A stretch of 64,000 nt of DNA from Hexactinellida sp. DTS-2022 (taxonomy: Eukaryota > Porifera > Hexactinellida), in NCBI GenBank assembly GCA_028753945.1, contig JAPNXP010000008.1, positions 992,001-1,056,000 on the forward strand. The letters run 5' to 3'. The first letter of the stretch is position 1. The number at the start of each line of letters is the position of its first letter. This document shows positions 22,439-33,067 of this stretch, in pieces. A program made the position numbers and the translations under genes. The notes below the pieces were generated by a model, which saw only the letters and a list, made by a program, of their open reading frames with translations, was not told the DNA's origin and did no database searches.

Positions 22439-22613
22439 CAGGCACGGATCCACCGGGGGGGGGGGTCCGGTGGGGTGCGCACCCCTCCAACTCTCATGAG
22501 ATTGGACTCAGAGACTTACATTTCACAGATAGCTAAATTAGAGTAATAATTATTAATTACGCTATGGTATAAATTTGCACCCCCCCACTAATTCTAGCCT
22601 GAATCCGTCCTTG
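22439..22613. mobile_element. 175-bp hAT-type MITE, perfect TSD
   Basis: Ends CAGGCACGGATCCACC and GAATCCGTCCTTG with perfect 8-bp duplication TGATTTAA (22431-22438, 22614-22621). G-run near the left end, C-run near the right. Inserted in an AT-rich repeat of ATCATGATTT words. Confidence 0.85.
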
Positions 22614-22710
22614 TGATTTAAATCAAACAACCCTGATTATCTATAGATAATTTATTTCTACATCTTCATTTGCATTTTCAAAGTTGAACGTGCTATAATT
22701 ATTGAATCCC

Positions 22711-24753
22711 GGAAGTTTCGTCCCTGGAAATTTCGTCCCCGGAAGTTTCGTCGCGGAAGTTTCGTCCCTGGAAATTTCGTCCCACGGAAGTTTCGTCCCT
22801 GGAAATTTCGTCCCCGGAAGTTTCATCCCTGGATTATTCGTTCTATTTTTTTATTTTATTTAGTTCGATAACTAAGATAACTATTTACTAGAATATATGT
22901 TTTAATGAAATTGATGATTAGATGTAGTGAAATATAGTATGTATTCAAAAGTCAAAATTATAAGCGATCCCCCTAAGGTAAGTTTCTATATCCCGGTTCG
23001 CATAGTCTGCAACAAGTAATTGTATACGATTTTCTCGCTCAATCGATTTTTTACTGCGTACCATCGTGCTACCAGCCTCCCACTTTATCAGCTTGGCTTC
23101 TTGGAGTGACTGCTCTCGTTGCAAGCATTTAAAAAGCTTTGGTACACTTGGGTGTGAGCAACCAATACTAGAATTTAAGGCATTGTGCCACCCCTCAACA
23201 GCATTGTTAGTTCGCGATAGTTTCTCACGTACTCTTTCAAACATGTTCCACATTCGGATAGGGAAGGGTGGGATCCTTCTACTGTTATCAGGCAATCTTT
23301 TACCTATATAGGTTTCTTCAAAGTAAACCGCGACATTTAGAGCAGATTCTGGAAAATCTGTCATCAGAATATTGTAGCAATCTACAACATCTTCTGGCAC
23401 AAACGCAAGGCTAGGAATCATCTTTAGCTTGATGAGAAATTCTCTGTCTTCTTGATAGATAGCAGATAATCCCTCTGATTGTATTTTTCTATATACATTC
23501 TGGGAGAGATGAAAGAAGCAGCCTGAAATTATTGCTAGAAATTTGTCTTCAAATACATTTATTGCTGCTTTCTCGAAATCCATTATTACTCTAGAAGGGT
23601 CTAAGGCTGGTTGTATTTCGAGGAGTTTATCGAGGAGTCTTCTGTAAGTAGAACTAGTTTTATTAGGTAGTAGGGCATATACGCATGGATAGACAAATCC
23701 ATCTTTCTCTGCATGTATGGTATACAACTGAAAAAATACCAGGTACAACCTTGAAGGTGCCGTCAGTATACCAAGTTCTCGAGTCTGCAAGAAGCGATAA
23801 AAACCTTGGGGCAGCAAACATAATCATCCGATTGACGTCGCCATAACCCGAATCGAAGAGTAGAAATGGTTCTTGCTTGAGGGTTACTTTATATTTTTCT
23901 GGAACTATTATTTCAGCAGCACAAGTAGGATTACCACAGTTTTCTTCAGATCTACTTTTGTACGTACGTATGGTTCTTTTGACAGATTCCAATTTAGGAA
24001 GTTGTGCAACACTTGAAGCTCCCATTTGCTCAATACCATAGGATAAGATGGCCCCTGTACTCTCTTCAGAATCTATAGCACGTTCTTTTACTTTGTTATA
24101 ACCTTTAAGCATGTCGATTCGTACAGGGTCTGAACCATGAGTATGGCTAGAATAAATGTCGTTTAGCACCGTCGGCTTGATAATTACATCGCCTCTTGTG
24201 TGCATCCGAGCTTTACAAACACCCCGCATTTCACATACCCACTGTTGCACTTCAGATGAGGACTTTGTCAATGTATAAACGAACCCTTGAAATATAGCCT
24301 TTTCTTTCCCCCTTCTACTTTTCAAAAATTCTATAGTGAGAGGAGCAGCAGCCATCACAATATTGTGTTTATAACAAAAGGATAAATCGTGCACTCTGAT
24401 GGAAGAAAAAATAACCGATTCTATTTTATAGCTACTTATATACACACCAATTGTTGCATTCAATAATTGTCTATTTTAGTCACCACTGTGGTAAGGAAAT
24501 ATACTATTCATGCACAGTAGTATTGGTTTATCACCAGGACTAATATGGTTTCACCAATTAAAAGTTTGTCATATTTTTCTGAGGTTTCATTTGTAATCTC
24601 AAAAAAAATAGTCAAATAAACTTGACAAAATTGATAATGATATCTCCAGGGACGAAACTTCTGGAGACGAAATTTCCGGGGACGAAACTTCCAGGGGACG
24701 AAATTTCCGGGACGAAACTTCCGGGGACGAAACTTCCAGGGACGAAACTTCCG
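22711..24753. mobile_element. FLYWCH-MULE with tandem-array termini
   Basis: Left array (22711-22836) and inverted right array (24647-24753) are built of 14-16 bp units GGAAGTTTCGTCCCT and GGAAATTTCGTCCCC. Between them lies one minus-strand MULE transposase gene. About 2.04 kb, nearly complete apart from a frameshift. I could not find a 9-11 bp TSD. Confidence 0.85.
22945..24355 (-). pseudogene. FLYWCH-MULE transposase, one main frameshift
   Basis: From the ATG at 24355: an FLYWCH-type zinc finger (GFVYTLTK, WVCEMRGVCKAR, SSHTH), then a linker with CGNPTCAAEI, then the MULE DDE domain. The catalytic candidates are Asp in WYTDGTFKVVP, Asp in VIMDFEKAAINVF and Glu in NNAVEGWHNALN; CFFHLSQNVYRK lies between the second and third. 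The frame changes at an A6 run (23731-23736; T6 on the coding strand) just after the first Asp, so a single homopolymer indel may have killed it. It ends with YLRGIAYNFDF. The upstream reading to 24463 is extra. Host relatives are domesticated FLYWCH proteins, but the context here is clearly transposon. Confidence 0.9.
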
Positions 24754-24912
24754 AATACCGTTTCCCTCTAAGGCGAGGTACATATAGTTCAAGTACATAT
24801 TGTTCAATTACTTAGTTTGAACCTGAATTGTTTTTAATTCACGACGGTTTTAAATATTAGTATAAGTCGCAATGGTATTATTTTAGTACACAGATGAAAT
24901 ATACAGTAAATA

Positions 24913-25115
24913 CAGTCAGGTTCTTTTATTATGAACATTCAAGGGACCAAAAATTGTGTTCATAATAGAGAGATTTCATATTAAGCGAACTCCACAGTCT
25001 CCACTTAATACAAACCCTATGCAAGTTGTTAAACTGGGACCGTAGGATTTGTTCACAATAAAAAATCTTCATATTAAGCAGACGAAATCTTGTTCATAAT
25101 AAGCAGACCTGACTG
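24913..25115. mobile_element. pogo-like MITE (CAGTCAGGTTC ends)
   Basis: CAGTCAGGTTCTTTTATTAT at the left and ATAATAAGCAGACCTGACTG at the right, flanked by TA (24911-24912, 25116-25117). GTTCATAATA words repeat inside. Confidence 0.8.
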
Positions 25116-25119
25116 TATT

Positions 25120-25564
25120 GTAGAACAGATATTTGAATATTAATTAGATACTCTGTTTGTGAATAATCTAACTAGCATTAATTAAATAACAACAAATAAA
25201 AAGAAATAATGTTAGAAACGCGAATGGCGTGTATAAACACGCCAAACGCGTTTGACTGAACTATAATACGCCAAACGCGTTTAGCGTTGAAACATATTTG
25301 GACTGCAACATAGATAAGGCTAAAACTGATATAAGTTTGGATTTGATTGGGTCTTTATTTCTGAAGTTGTGGGTCGAGCCTAATAGTAATAAGTATTGTC
25401 GTTTGAGTTAACTCGGCGGGAAAATTTTCTGTGGAGGAGTGACTAATTTACTTTCAATTAACAATAATTTAGGGGTTTGGGGCGCTATGTATTTTCGTTA
25501 TGTCGATATTTACCTAAGTTTCATTGTTAGTATGCTACTTTATTCACCACTATTCCACACTACT
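25120..25564. other. region upstream of MRPL27
   Basis: Likely holds the promoter, but no TATA or initiator can be assigned with confidence. Two copies of ACGCCAAACGCGTTT (about 25241 and 25269) are spaced 28 bp apart with an inverted GGCGTGT before them. In-frame codons extend upstream of the chosen start to 25439, with an ATG at 25487. Confidence 0.35.
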
Positions 25565-25942
25565 ATGTCACTTATATTTAACTCTACACTCCGAACTTTC
25601 TCTAACAGATCACAGACGATTGCTAATCGGGGTAGTCGAGGAAAGAGTCTTGGACTTAAAGTTGGAGATGGAGAGAAAATAAAACCCCCAAAGATTCTCT
25701 GTAGACAGAGAGGTACCAAATTTCATCCCGGTCTAAATGTAGGAATGGCACGTGATTTCACATTATTTGCATTAGTCGAGGGAAACGTGTTCATATCATG
25801 GGAACCAAGACCTCCTTCTAAATACGCTCAGTTTGCCAAGCTAAAGAGAAAGTATATTAGGAAATACGTCAATGTTAAACCTATTATAACTCCATTCCAA
25901 TTCCAGTTAGATAGATTATTACAATCACCTATATTTAATTAA
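25565..25942 (+). CDS. MRPL27: mitochondrial ribosomal protein bL27m
   Basis: Structural protein of the large subunit of the mitochondrial ribosome, placed near the peptidyl-transferase centre. I chose the ATG at 25565 (125 residues): it opens with [17 protein letters not shown], a basic, Ser/Thr-rich, acid-free stretch like a mitochondrial targeting peptide. It is followed directly by the bL27 block [39 protein letters not shown]. An in-frame ATG at 25487 would add a hydrophobic leader ([14 protein letters not shown]), which I consider less likely. The C-terminal tail ([14 protein letters not shown]...) is mitochondrial-specific. No intron or frame break is visible and the stop is TAA. The gene is flanked by a MULE and MITEs; a retrocopy cannot be excluded. 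Confidence 0.88.
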   Translation: MSLIFNSTLRTFSNRSQTIANRGSRGKSLGLKVGDGEKIKPPKILCRQRGTKFHPGLNVGMARDFTLFALVEGNVFISWEPRPPSKYAQFAKLKRKYIRKYVNVKPIITPFQFQLDRLLQSPIFN

Positions 25943-26226
25943 ATAGTATTAGTGCATTATTACCATTACTAGAGTGATAAAATACAATAATATTACCGAT
26001 GCTACCTTATCTTAATGGGCTTACAATCCACTTGATAACTTAATATTATCTAATAAATTTCATTTGGGATCAATAACTTCTATTCAGATTGCTGTAACCT
26101 TTCCCAAATTAAATACGTATATCATAGCCTACTATATAAAGGCCACTCACAGCAAATTTCCAGTGTACCAGGGATAAGATAAAGGCGATTTTATTATCAC
26201 CTATAATTTTAATATATTTCATTGAG

Positions 26227-26371
26227 TTTACTTATCCACCGATCATAGGCGTTTGTATTAAAAAACCTCGCTACTTTCTATCGATTGTTTTTTTATGTTT
26301 ATAAAAAACACCATCGGTAGAAACTAGCCAGGTTATTTAATACAAACGCCGATGATCGGTGGATAAGTAAA
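26227..26371. repeat. 145-bp hairpin 3' of MRPL27
   Basis: Left arm TTTACTTATCCACCGATCAT, right arm ATGATCGGTGGATAAGTAAA. Pairing continues through GGCGTTTGTATTAAA / TTTAATACAAACGCC and on toward a loop in ATGTTTAT. About 60 bp of almost complete pairing. Single copy in this window, so it could be a lone MITE or a small-RNA precursor. Confidence 0.75.
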
Positions 26372-26441
26372 TTCTATTTCATTTTGATTGAAACTCAAAT
26401 TAATATACCGTTGAAAGATTTACTATATAGGATTTGTAGTA

Positions 26442-26650
26442 CAGTCAACTCCGCTTAATAGAGCCACCGGTTAATCGGGTCAAAATTCCACAGGCTTAAT
26501 AGAGCCACCGGTTAATCGGGTCAAAATTCCACAGGCTTTATAGGACAGAATTACAGTTTGGCTTACAATATTTTCGGTTAATCGGTTTCTCCGCTTAATC
26601 GGGTAAAAACAACCTGGTCCCGTGGTGACTCTATTAAGCGGAGTCGACTG
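26442..26650. mobile_element. pogo-like MITE (CAGTCAACTCCGC ends)
   Basis: CAGTCAACTCCGCTTAATAG at the left, CTATTAAGCGGAGTCGACTG at the right, TA on both sides (26440-26441, 26651-26652). A 49-bp tract with GCCACCGGTTAATCGGG is tandemly doubled near the left end. Confidence 0.85.
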
Positions 26651-26654
26651 TATA

Positions 26655-27700
26655 TATTAAATACTGGACAATTTGTTTACAAATTAATTAATTATTTCAT
26701 ACTTTTTTTATTTTAGCTTCTTAGTTTTATTCTTTCTGCATAACTAGCCTTGTTCTGCTCCTAGTTACACTATTACAATGTTCATAGTGGTATTCCTATA
26801 TTTTACATTCATTCAGGACCGCAAGTCTTACTTCAGAAATAGAAACGGTTTCTGCATCAGTGTATTATACAGCCATATGTAAATACTCTCCTAACCCTGG
26901 ACTCATAAATTAATGTTACTGTATAGGAGAGGATTCCAAATTTTCGCGCTCCTAAATCCAAATTTTCCAAACCATGCTCCAAGAGGAGCGTCTCGCGCTC
27001 CTGGATAATTCCTTGTTCTGCATAGAGGTGATAGTTATTTCAGTATATACGTATTTGATGACCTCACTACTCAACATCAGCGGCGGAAATAAACCAAGCG
27101 CTGAATGAAAAGCAAAATTCTCTAATCTCTACATTTGATGAAAATACTCGACAAATCTAAAGATCCCCAAGCATGGATTATTTCGTATCTTGATACCACA
27201 TTTATATATCAAATACAGTAGTCATTTCAGTCCAAACATTAATACTATTGACATGTTTCTTCAAGTTAAAGTTATACTCGTGGAACTCCTGCGAATCTCT
27301 CAATCAACTGTATGTGTGAAAACAGTTAGATATTGATATTGATTGATTAATCAACACTTGGAAGGGAGTTTGTCTCAAGGACCGAGATTATTTGCCACTT
27401 ATACCTAATGATCCCAGATTTAATTGAATGTCTACTCTAGTTCGTTGGTAGATTCTGGGAAGCTTACCAGTTCATGAGGGAAATTACCAGTTCAAACCCT
27501 TCCAGAGTTTTCACCATTAAAGTATTGCACTGCCTAAACTTGTAGAATATTGACCGGCGAATGTGGATTTTCCTAAGTATTGTCATCATTTATACAAATT
27601 TATTTTATTGAACACCATTTTGGATTATATAAACAGATGTCACTCATGTCAGGGTGAACTACAATGTTTTGGTTTGCTCATGAGAGGGCACTTAACTCAA
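26655..27700. other. spacer between MRPL27 region and the OTU-hAT element
   Basis: No gene seen. A GCGCTCC-rich stretch at 26955-27000 resembles the interior of the MITE at 19545. The remainder is ordinary AT-rich sequence. Confidence 0.35.
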
Positions 27701-27958
27701 GTTGTACTCAGGGTTGCCAACTCTCACGCTTTAGGCGTGATTCTCACGCTTTTTTAAAAATATCACGCTCTCACGCTTAGATTAGAAATCTCACGCTTTT
27801 TTGTAAAATGTAAAATTGTGCTATCAATTTTAGAAACTGTGAATTCTTCTCTTTTAATAAATAGGAAAAAATTATACGTAAATGTATATAACCAGTTTTT
27901 AATTTTAGCACTATTGTATTAGATATTTTCGATCTTTTATATTTTAAATTTAATCCGG

Positions 27959-28894
27959 ATGTCTATTCCCGACTCAAACGACTTTTCAGATACTGATATA
28001 TACATAACAGATGATGTTTTCCAAGCTCCAAAATATCACTATTTCAATCTGCCTAATATTGCTTGGCAACGGAAAATATGTATAGAATTAGGGATTGAGT
28101 TTGTCGCAGCTTTACCATCTTGTAGTCTTGTTCAATTTGAACCTCACACCATACCAGAGATTCTATATCCAATAAAACCCGATGGAAATTGTTTCTTTAG
28201 AGCTATTTCATACATTATATCAGGTGATGAAGATGTAGGTTTTATGATTCTAAGGAAGTCTATTTGTAATTACATTGAAAATTGCCCTCTTCAGAAGGGA
28301 AATTATATCCAGTATAGTGAAAATCAAAGAGATTCTGGTGTTTGGTCTGGGACAGATGAAATTTTAGCTACATGTGAGGTCCTAAAAATACCAATTTACA
28401 CCTTCAACGATCATAAAGGTGTATGTACATGGACTTGTCATAAGCCCAAAAATGTTAATTCAGAATTTACTTCCGCCATCTATCTTGGTAATGTCAATAA
28501 TATTCACTATGATGTTGTACATGCTATGCCTAAATTTTATAATAAAGATTATAATTTGAGAAATTTTCCTGAAATATTTTTCGATGAAAAACAAATCTTA
28601 ATAAAAAGCGAGAATATATGTGATGAATCCTTTCAAGAAGTAGAAACAAATTCATTCACTAAATCAGGTACTCATTTGGAAGGTAATTTACTGAAAAAAA
28701 TGAAAATACAAATTGATACCTCAATTCCAAGCGATAATACGACTCGTATTGGTTTACTATATAAAACTAAATTTAATCATGAGTGGAAAGATGATTTTAA
28801 ATTTATTTCAAAAGGTGTTTCTCAAACCTCTTTTTGGTGCACATTATGCCGTAAAGATATTTCATGTGCACATTCAGGTAAGAGAGATGTTTAG
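27959..28894 (+). pseudogene. OTU cysteine-protease domain fused to hAT zinc finger
   Basis: 311 codons from ATG 27959. Residues about 70-190 form an OTU (ovarian-tumour) deubiquitinase-type domain: the catalytic Cys78 in DGNCFFRAIS with Asp75, Trp129 in VWSGTDEILA, and catalytic His183 in NIHYDVV. All key residues are present. Residues 290-311 begin a BED-type finger (SFWCTLCRKDI...H305) whose second half (RHMNTKAH) follows a TAG at 28892-28894, apparently a single nonsense change. The frame is open again to 29086. OTU enzymes remove ubiquitin; here the role is inferred to be protection or processing of the transposase or of target chromatin. Confidence 0.9.
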
Positions 28895-29059
28895 AGACAT
28901 ATGAATACAAAGGCTCACATCCTAAACACCAAAAATTGTTCTAACACTTCTCAGATCAATTCTTTTTTCGAAAACAATCAGCAACATGAGGTTTTAGCTT
29001 TGAAAATGAAGGTTAGTCGAGCAGAAGTGAAAGTGGTCACCACAATGGCAAAACATAAC

Positions 29060-29874
29060 ATTCCTTTATCTTTTCTGACGAATTAACAGGATTATTCCAG
29101 GAAATTTTTCCTGATTCATTAATCGCTAAGAATTATAAATGTTCGAGAACTAAATCAACCTGTATTGTCAATCTTGCTCTCAGACCACATTTTAATGATG
29201 TGTTAGTCAATTTGATGAGAATCACACCTTTTGCAATTTCAATTGATGGGTCTAATGAAAATTCACTACAGAAACGTAGTCCAATGACAGTTAAGATATT
29301 CGGCCTAAAAGGAATTCAACAGAATTTCTTGGACATGACTGTTACAATTGGTGTCGATGCTTCCAAAGCATATACTCTTTTTGATAAAATGGATTCTGTA
29401 TTGACTTCTCAAAATATCCCATGGGAAAACTGCATATCATTATCTGTGGATAGTGCATCAGTAAACATTGGAATTCGCAACTCTATTGCTTCAAGACTAC
29501 TAGCAAAAAATGCTAATGTATATATTGTCAAGTGCCCATGTCATATACTACATAATACAGCCTCACACTCTGCATCAAAATTTGCTTGTATTGTAAACTT
29601 TGACATAGCGGATTTTTCTTCTGAAATATATAATTATTTTAATAAAAGTACAAAGAGAAAGGCGGAATTAGGTGTACATTTTCATGAATTCAACTCTACG
29701 TATAAAGAGGTAATAAATCATATCTCGATAAGATGGCTAAGTTTAGAGAAAGTAGTTCAACGTTTGCTAGAAATATTTATTGTTCTACATTCGTATTTTG
29801 CTAAAGAAACTATCCATGAAGAAAAATTCATTAAAATCAAGAATTATTTTAAGGCCGCACTATACTGCATATGA
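29060..29874 (+). pseudogene. hAT transposase RNase H-like core
   Basis: Follows the zinc finger after a frameshift near 29070. The + strand reads FPDSLIAKNYKCSRTK, then PFAISIDGSNE (first catalytic Asp), ISLSVDSASVNIGIRNS (second Asp) and VKCPCHILHNTASHSA (conserved C-x2-H). RWLSLEKVVQRLLE follows. The order and spacing match hAT transposases. The frame closes at 29874, and the insertion of 30028-31415 separates it from the C-terminal part. Confidence 0.85.
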
Positions 29875-30027
29875 GAAAATGAGTTAAATTCGTTTTCCTG
29901 TTTGTTTCACACTGGAAGATAATCTGGCAAATTTTTTTTGAATTCGGAGTAGATTTGAAGTCAGCAGGGCTCTGTAAACCAGGAATTCACTGTTATATAG
30001 CCAATTTCGGACGAAAGTTTAAATTAC

Positions 30028-31415
30028 GGCCCCACAATACTCGTCAGATAAATTGAGATTCGATTGTTTTTGGATAGTACCCCCAAAAGTATACCTACAT
30101 TTCAAATTTCAAGTGAATCTGAGCAATAGTTTTGCTGTAGCGACCTTTATAAAATCCGGGAATGTGAAGGACATCATGGAGGGTGACATTTTCAAATGGG
30201 TTCAAAAGTTTGTAGGCTGGCACAGCCACATTTTTAGTTCAATTTCGTTGATATTCACACATTTGTATATTTGCATGTATATTTATGGCGTAAGACAAAA
30301 TTTTCATCATTTCGATATAAAAATTCAGAGTTATGGTCATTAGAAGTCAGTTTTGGACTGTCAATGAGCCAAGTCTGACTTCAAAGTGCTGGAACTCTGA
30401 AAGTACGCATTGAAAAGTTTAGATCAAGGGTCATTCCCAAATTAAACATATATTCATTAGTTTACACTTGGTTTCAAACAATTTGGATAAAAACTGTGAG
30501 CGCTCTAGCAAACAAAAAGTTCTGACCTTTAAACTCATTGGGTGGTCCTTTCCCTTTAATATTTTGTATCTCAGAAACCCGTTGACCAATAAAGAAGATT
30601 TTTAGTGCAAAAGGCTCGCAATACCCGGTTTCCTATCCGTCCATAATACATTTTATGACCCTAACTCGCACAATTTTTCCAAATGACCATATATGGGCAT
30701 ATAATGTGCCCATTTTTGATGATTTTGAAATATTTTTCTCGAAAACTATAAACGCTAGAGCTTAGCACTAAATTCCTAATCACATCTTCATATTATCACA
30801 AAGACATATGCCGAATTATTGAATCATTTATCCTAATGTTTGCAATCCTATAGATTTGCCTGATCTTATTCAAAATAGTGGGAAATGTAAAAGAAAAAAA
30901 AAAGTTCTTTAGTCTAGATTTCGCAATTTTAGTCCAATTTGGTTGAAACCAAGTGTAAACAACAGATATCATATGTAGTTTTATAGAAACACGAATAACT
31001 AAGATTTCACATGGAAACTTTCAGAGTGACATCCCTTCGAAGTCAGACCTCGACTCCCAAATTACGAATTGTTGACGTTTTGAGGTTGAATTTTGACTTC
31101 AAAGTGTTGTAACTCCGAAAGTTTAGATCAAAAATGTTAGATATTCGTGTTTCTATAAAACCAGATATGTACTCGGTTATTTCCACTTGGTTCTAACCAA
31201 TTTGGAACAAATTTACAAAATCTAGACTAAAGAACATAAGAAGACGTTTGAAAATTGACCTTTTGATCATGATGTGCACATTCCTAAGCTCTAAAATGGT
31301 CGCTACAGTAAAAGTATTGTTCAGATTCACCTAAAATTTTGTACACTGGTATACTTTACCGGTTACTATCCGAAAACACTCTAATCTCAATGTCATTCTT
31401 GAGTATAGTGGGGCC
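30028..31415. mobile_element. inverted-repeat element inserted in the OTU-hAT gene
   Basis: GGCCCCACAATACTCG at the left pairs with GAGTATAGTGGGGCC at the right. Pairing extends about 100 bp inward (TGAGATTCGATTG / TCTAATCTCA; GGATAGTA / TACTATCC). Left flank TTA(C), right flank TTA: a 3-bp TTA target would make it PIF/Harbinger-like. The interior contains a copy of the CCATATATGGGCAT repeat (about 30620-30800). No transposase. Confidence 0.7.
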
Positions 31416-31429
31416 TTAACAATCGCATG

Positions 31430-32367
31430 ACTGAAATATATTTGCTCTTTTTCCAAGCTACTATTCCACTCTTTACAAAATTGAATTTATTATTACAAAG
31501 AACCGAGCCTATTTTATTTATATTATATGAACAGTTCAGGTACTTTTAAAAAATCTGCTCAGTCGATACATTTCCTGTGTATATCTAGCTGAACAAAATG
31601 ATTTGAAGAACACGGAATATCAAATTCCAGAAACCCAATTAGATAATGATAGCATTTACATTGGTTTGTATACACGATCTAAATTGAATACATTGATTCA
31701 TAGTGGCTTTGTTTCAGAAGAAGAACTAGATATTTTCTTTAATGGAGTCAGAACATTCTATGTATCTGCCACGCAATACGTTATTCAGAGACTTCCCTTT
31801 GAAGATGAAGTTGTTAAAAACTCACGGTTTGTTAATATTAAACTAAGATTGGGTGCTTTTTATACCCAAGTGAACTATTTTTTCCAAAAATACTCGGATC
31901 TTCTACCTTTTAGTGATATACAATCCCAAGAAAAATTATATTCACAGTTTTTAGATTACCAAACGATGCCTGATGATGCTATAACCGATGATGTATGGAC
32001 TGAAGCTACTGTATTCGTGCAAAATTCTCATGAAGAAGAAGAAAAATATTTTAAAATGGATATTTTATGGGCTTATTTGGATTCATTAAGGGATAACTCA
32101 ACAAATCATTTGAGGTTTTCTTACTTGAGTAAGATAGCAAAACTTGTACTTACAATTCCACATTCTAATGCTGATGAAGAAAGAGTCTTCAACTTAATTA
32201 GATGCAATAAAACCGATACAAGAAATAGGTTATGCAACGACGGCACTCTTTCTAGTTTACTTACTATAAAATTGGCAGTACCTGAGCCATGTTATAAGTT
32301 TGAGCCATGTAGCGATTTGATCATACGGTCACAGAAAGTTACAAAAGAATATAACGAGGAACACTAG
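31430..32367 (+). pseudogene. hAT transposase C-terminal part with dimerisation domain
   Basis: Coding resumes near 31460 (QRTEPILFILYEQF), passes a stop near 31600 and is then open to 32367. The last 90 residues contain FSYLSKIAKLVLTIPHSNADEERVFN, the hAT C-terminal dimerisation motif with the SNADEERVF signature, then TDTRNRLCNDGTLSSLLTIK. The acidic Glu of the DDE triad should lie in the part around DEERVF or just upstream; I cannot fix it by eye. Confidence 0.88.
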
Positions 32368-32439
32368 CTTAGTATGATTTATTTTTGCATTAGTCTTGAA
32401 TCAGTAGTTTTTCTTATTTTAGATCACAATTGATAATTA

Positions 32440-32613
32440 CAGGTAAACCTCCGAAATGCGACACTTTTGGAAGCTGCGCTTGTGCCGGATCTTCGGAGGA
32501 TGCGGATTTCCCCCATATAACAATACATTATCTAGAGTCAATCGGGAGAATGATTTTGTGCCGTTTTTCGGAGGTTGTCGTATTTCAGAGGTGCCGCTAT
32601 TAGAGGTTTACCT
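32440..32613. mobile_element. small MITE (CAGGTAAACCTCCG end)
   Basis: CAGGTAAACCTCCGAAATGC at the left pairs with TTAGAGGTTTACC at the right. TCGGAGG words on both strands in between. TA precedes the left end; the right end lacks the expected TG. Confidence 0.6.
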
Positions 32614-33067
32614 AAATTCATGTTGAATCTTTGTATTTTTTTGTAATTCAACACATTATTGATCAAAATAAATAGTTAGCATATAATTCAGGGCTCGGAG
32701 GGTAAGTAAAACTATCAATATACTGCTTATTGAGGTGAAAATTCATTTCTCACGCTTTTTTCTACAGAAAGTACAAAATCTCACGCTTTGGGCTTAAAAA
32801 AAGTTGGCAACCCTGGTTGTACTATGGGAAATATTGTGTCCGTAAAGATAGAGATTCCTTTAGGGAATATATCAGCAGCTTCGAAACCCATGAATATGAT
32901 CTTTATCGCAGTCATTATATGTGTATGTGTGTGCACTCTTTTGAAGTTTTTTTCCTGAATTCAGACACAAGACAACCTCTAACTTTTATCGGAGGTTATG
33001 CTGCTTTCTGATTAAGGAAATTGTCTAAAACCTCAGATTTGAACCCCGATTGTTGTTCAATATTCAC

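Larger units (their letters stand above)
27709..32815 (+). mobile_element. hAT-type transposon carrying an OTU protease domain
   Basis: Ends CAGGGTTGCCAACTCTC and AAGTTGGCAACCCTG, with a perfect 8-bp duplication GTTGTACT (27701-27708, 32816-32823). CTCACGCTTT words repeat beside both ends (27722-27800, 32748-32790). The 5107-bp interior encodes, in order on the + strand, an OTU domain, a BED-like zinc finger, an RNase H-like core and a hAT dimerisation domain. A 1.39-kb inverted-repeat element (30028-31415) and a small MITE (about 32440) are nested in it. Coding is interrupted by a stop, a frameshift and the insertion, so it is a recent but dead copy. Confidence 0.92.

Noticed and set aside
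25487-25564. Longer MRPL27 starting at the ATG at 25487
   Set aside because: Would place a hydrophobic segment before the targeting peptide; the ATG at 25565 gives a typical mitochondrial N terminus. Not excluded by sequence alone.
33030-33055. tRNA B-box-like GGGGTTCAAATC on the minus strand
   Set aside because: No matching acceptor stem, A box or anticodon arm within 90 bases.
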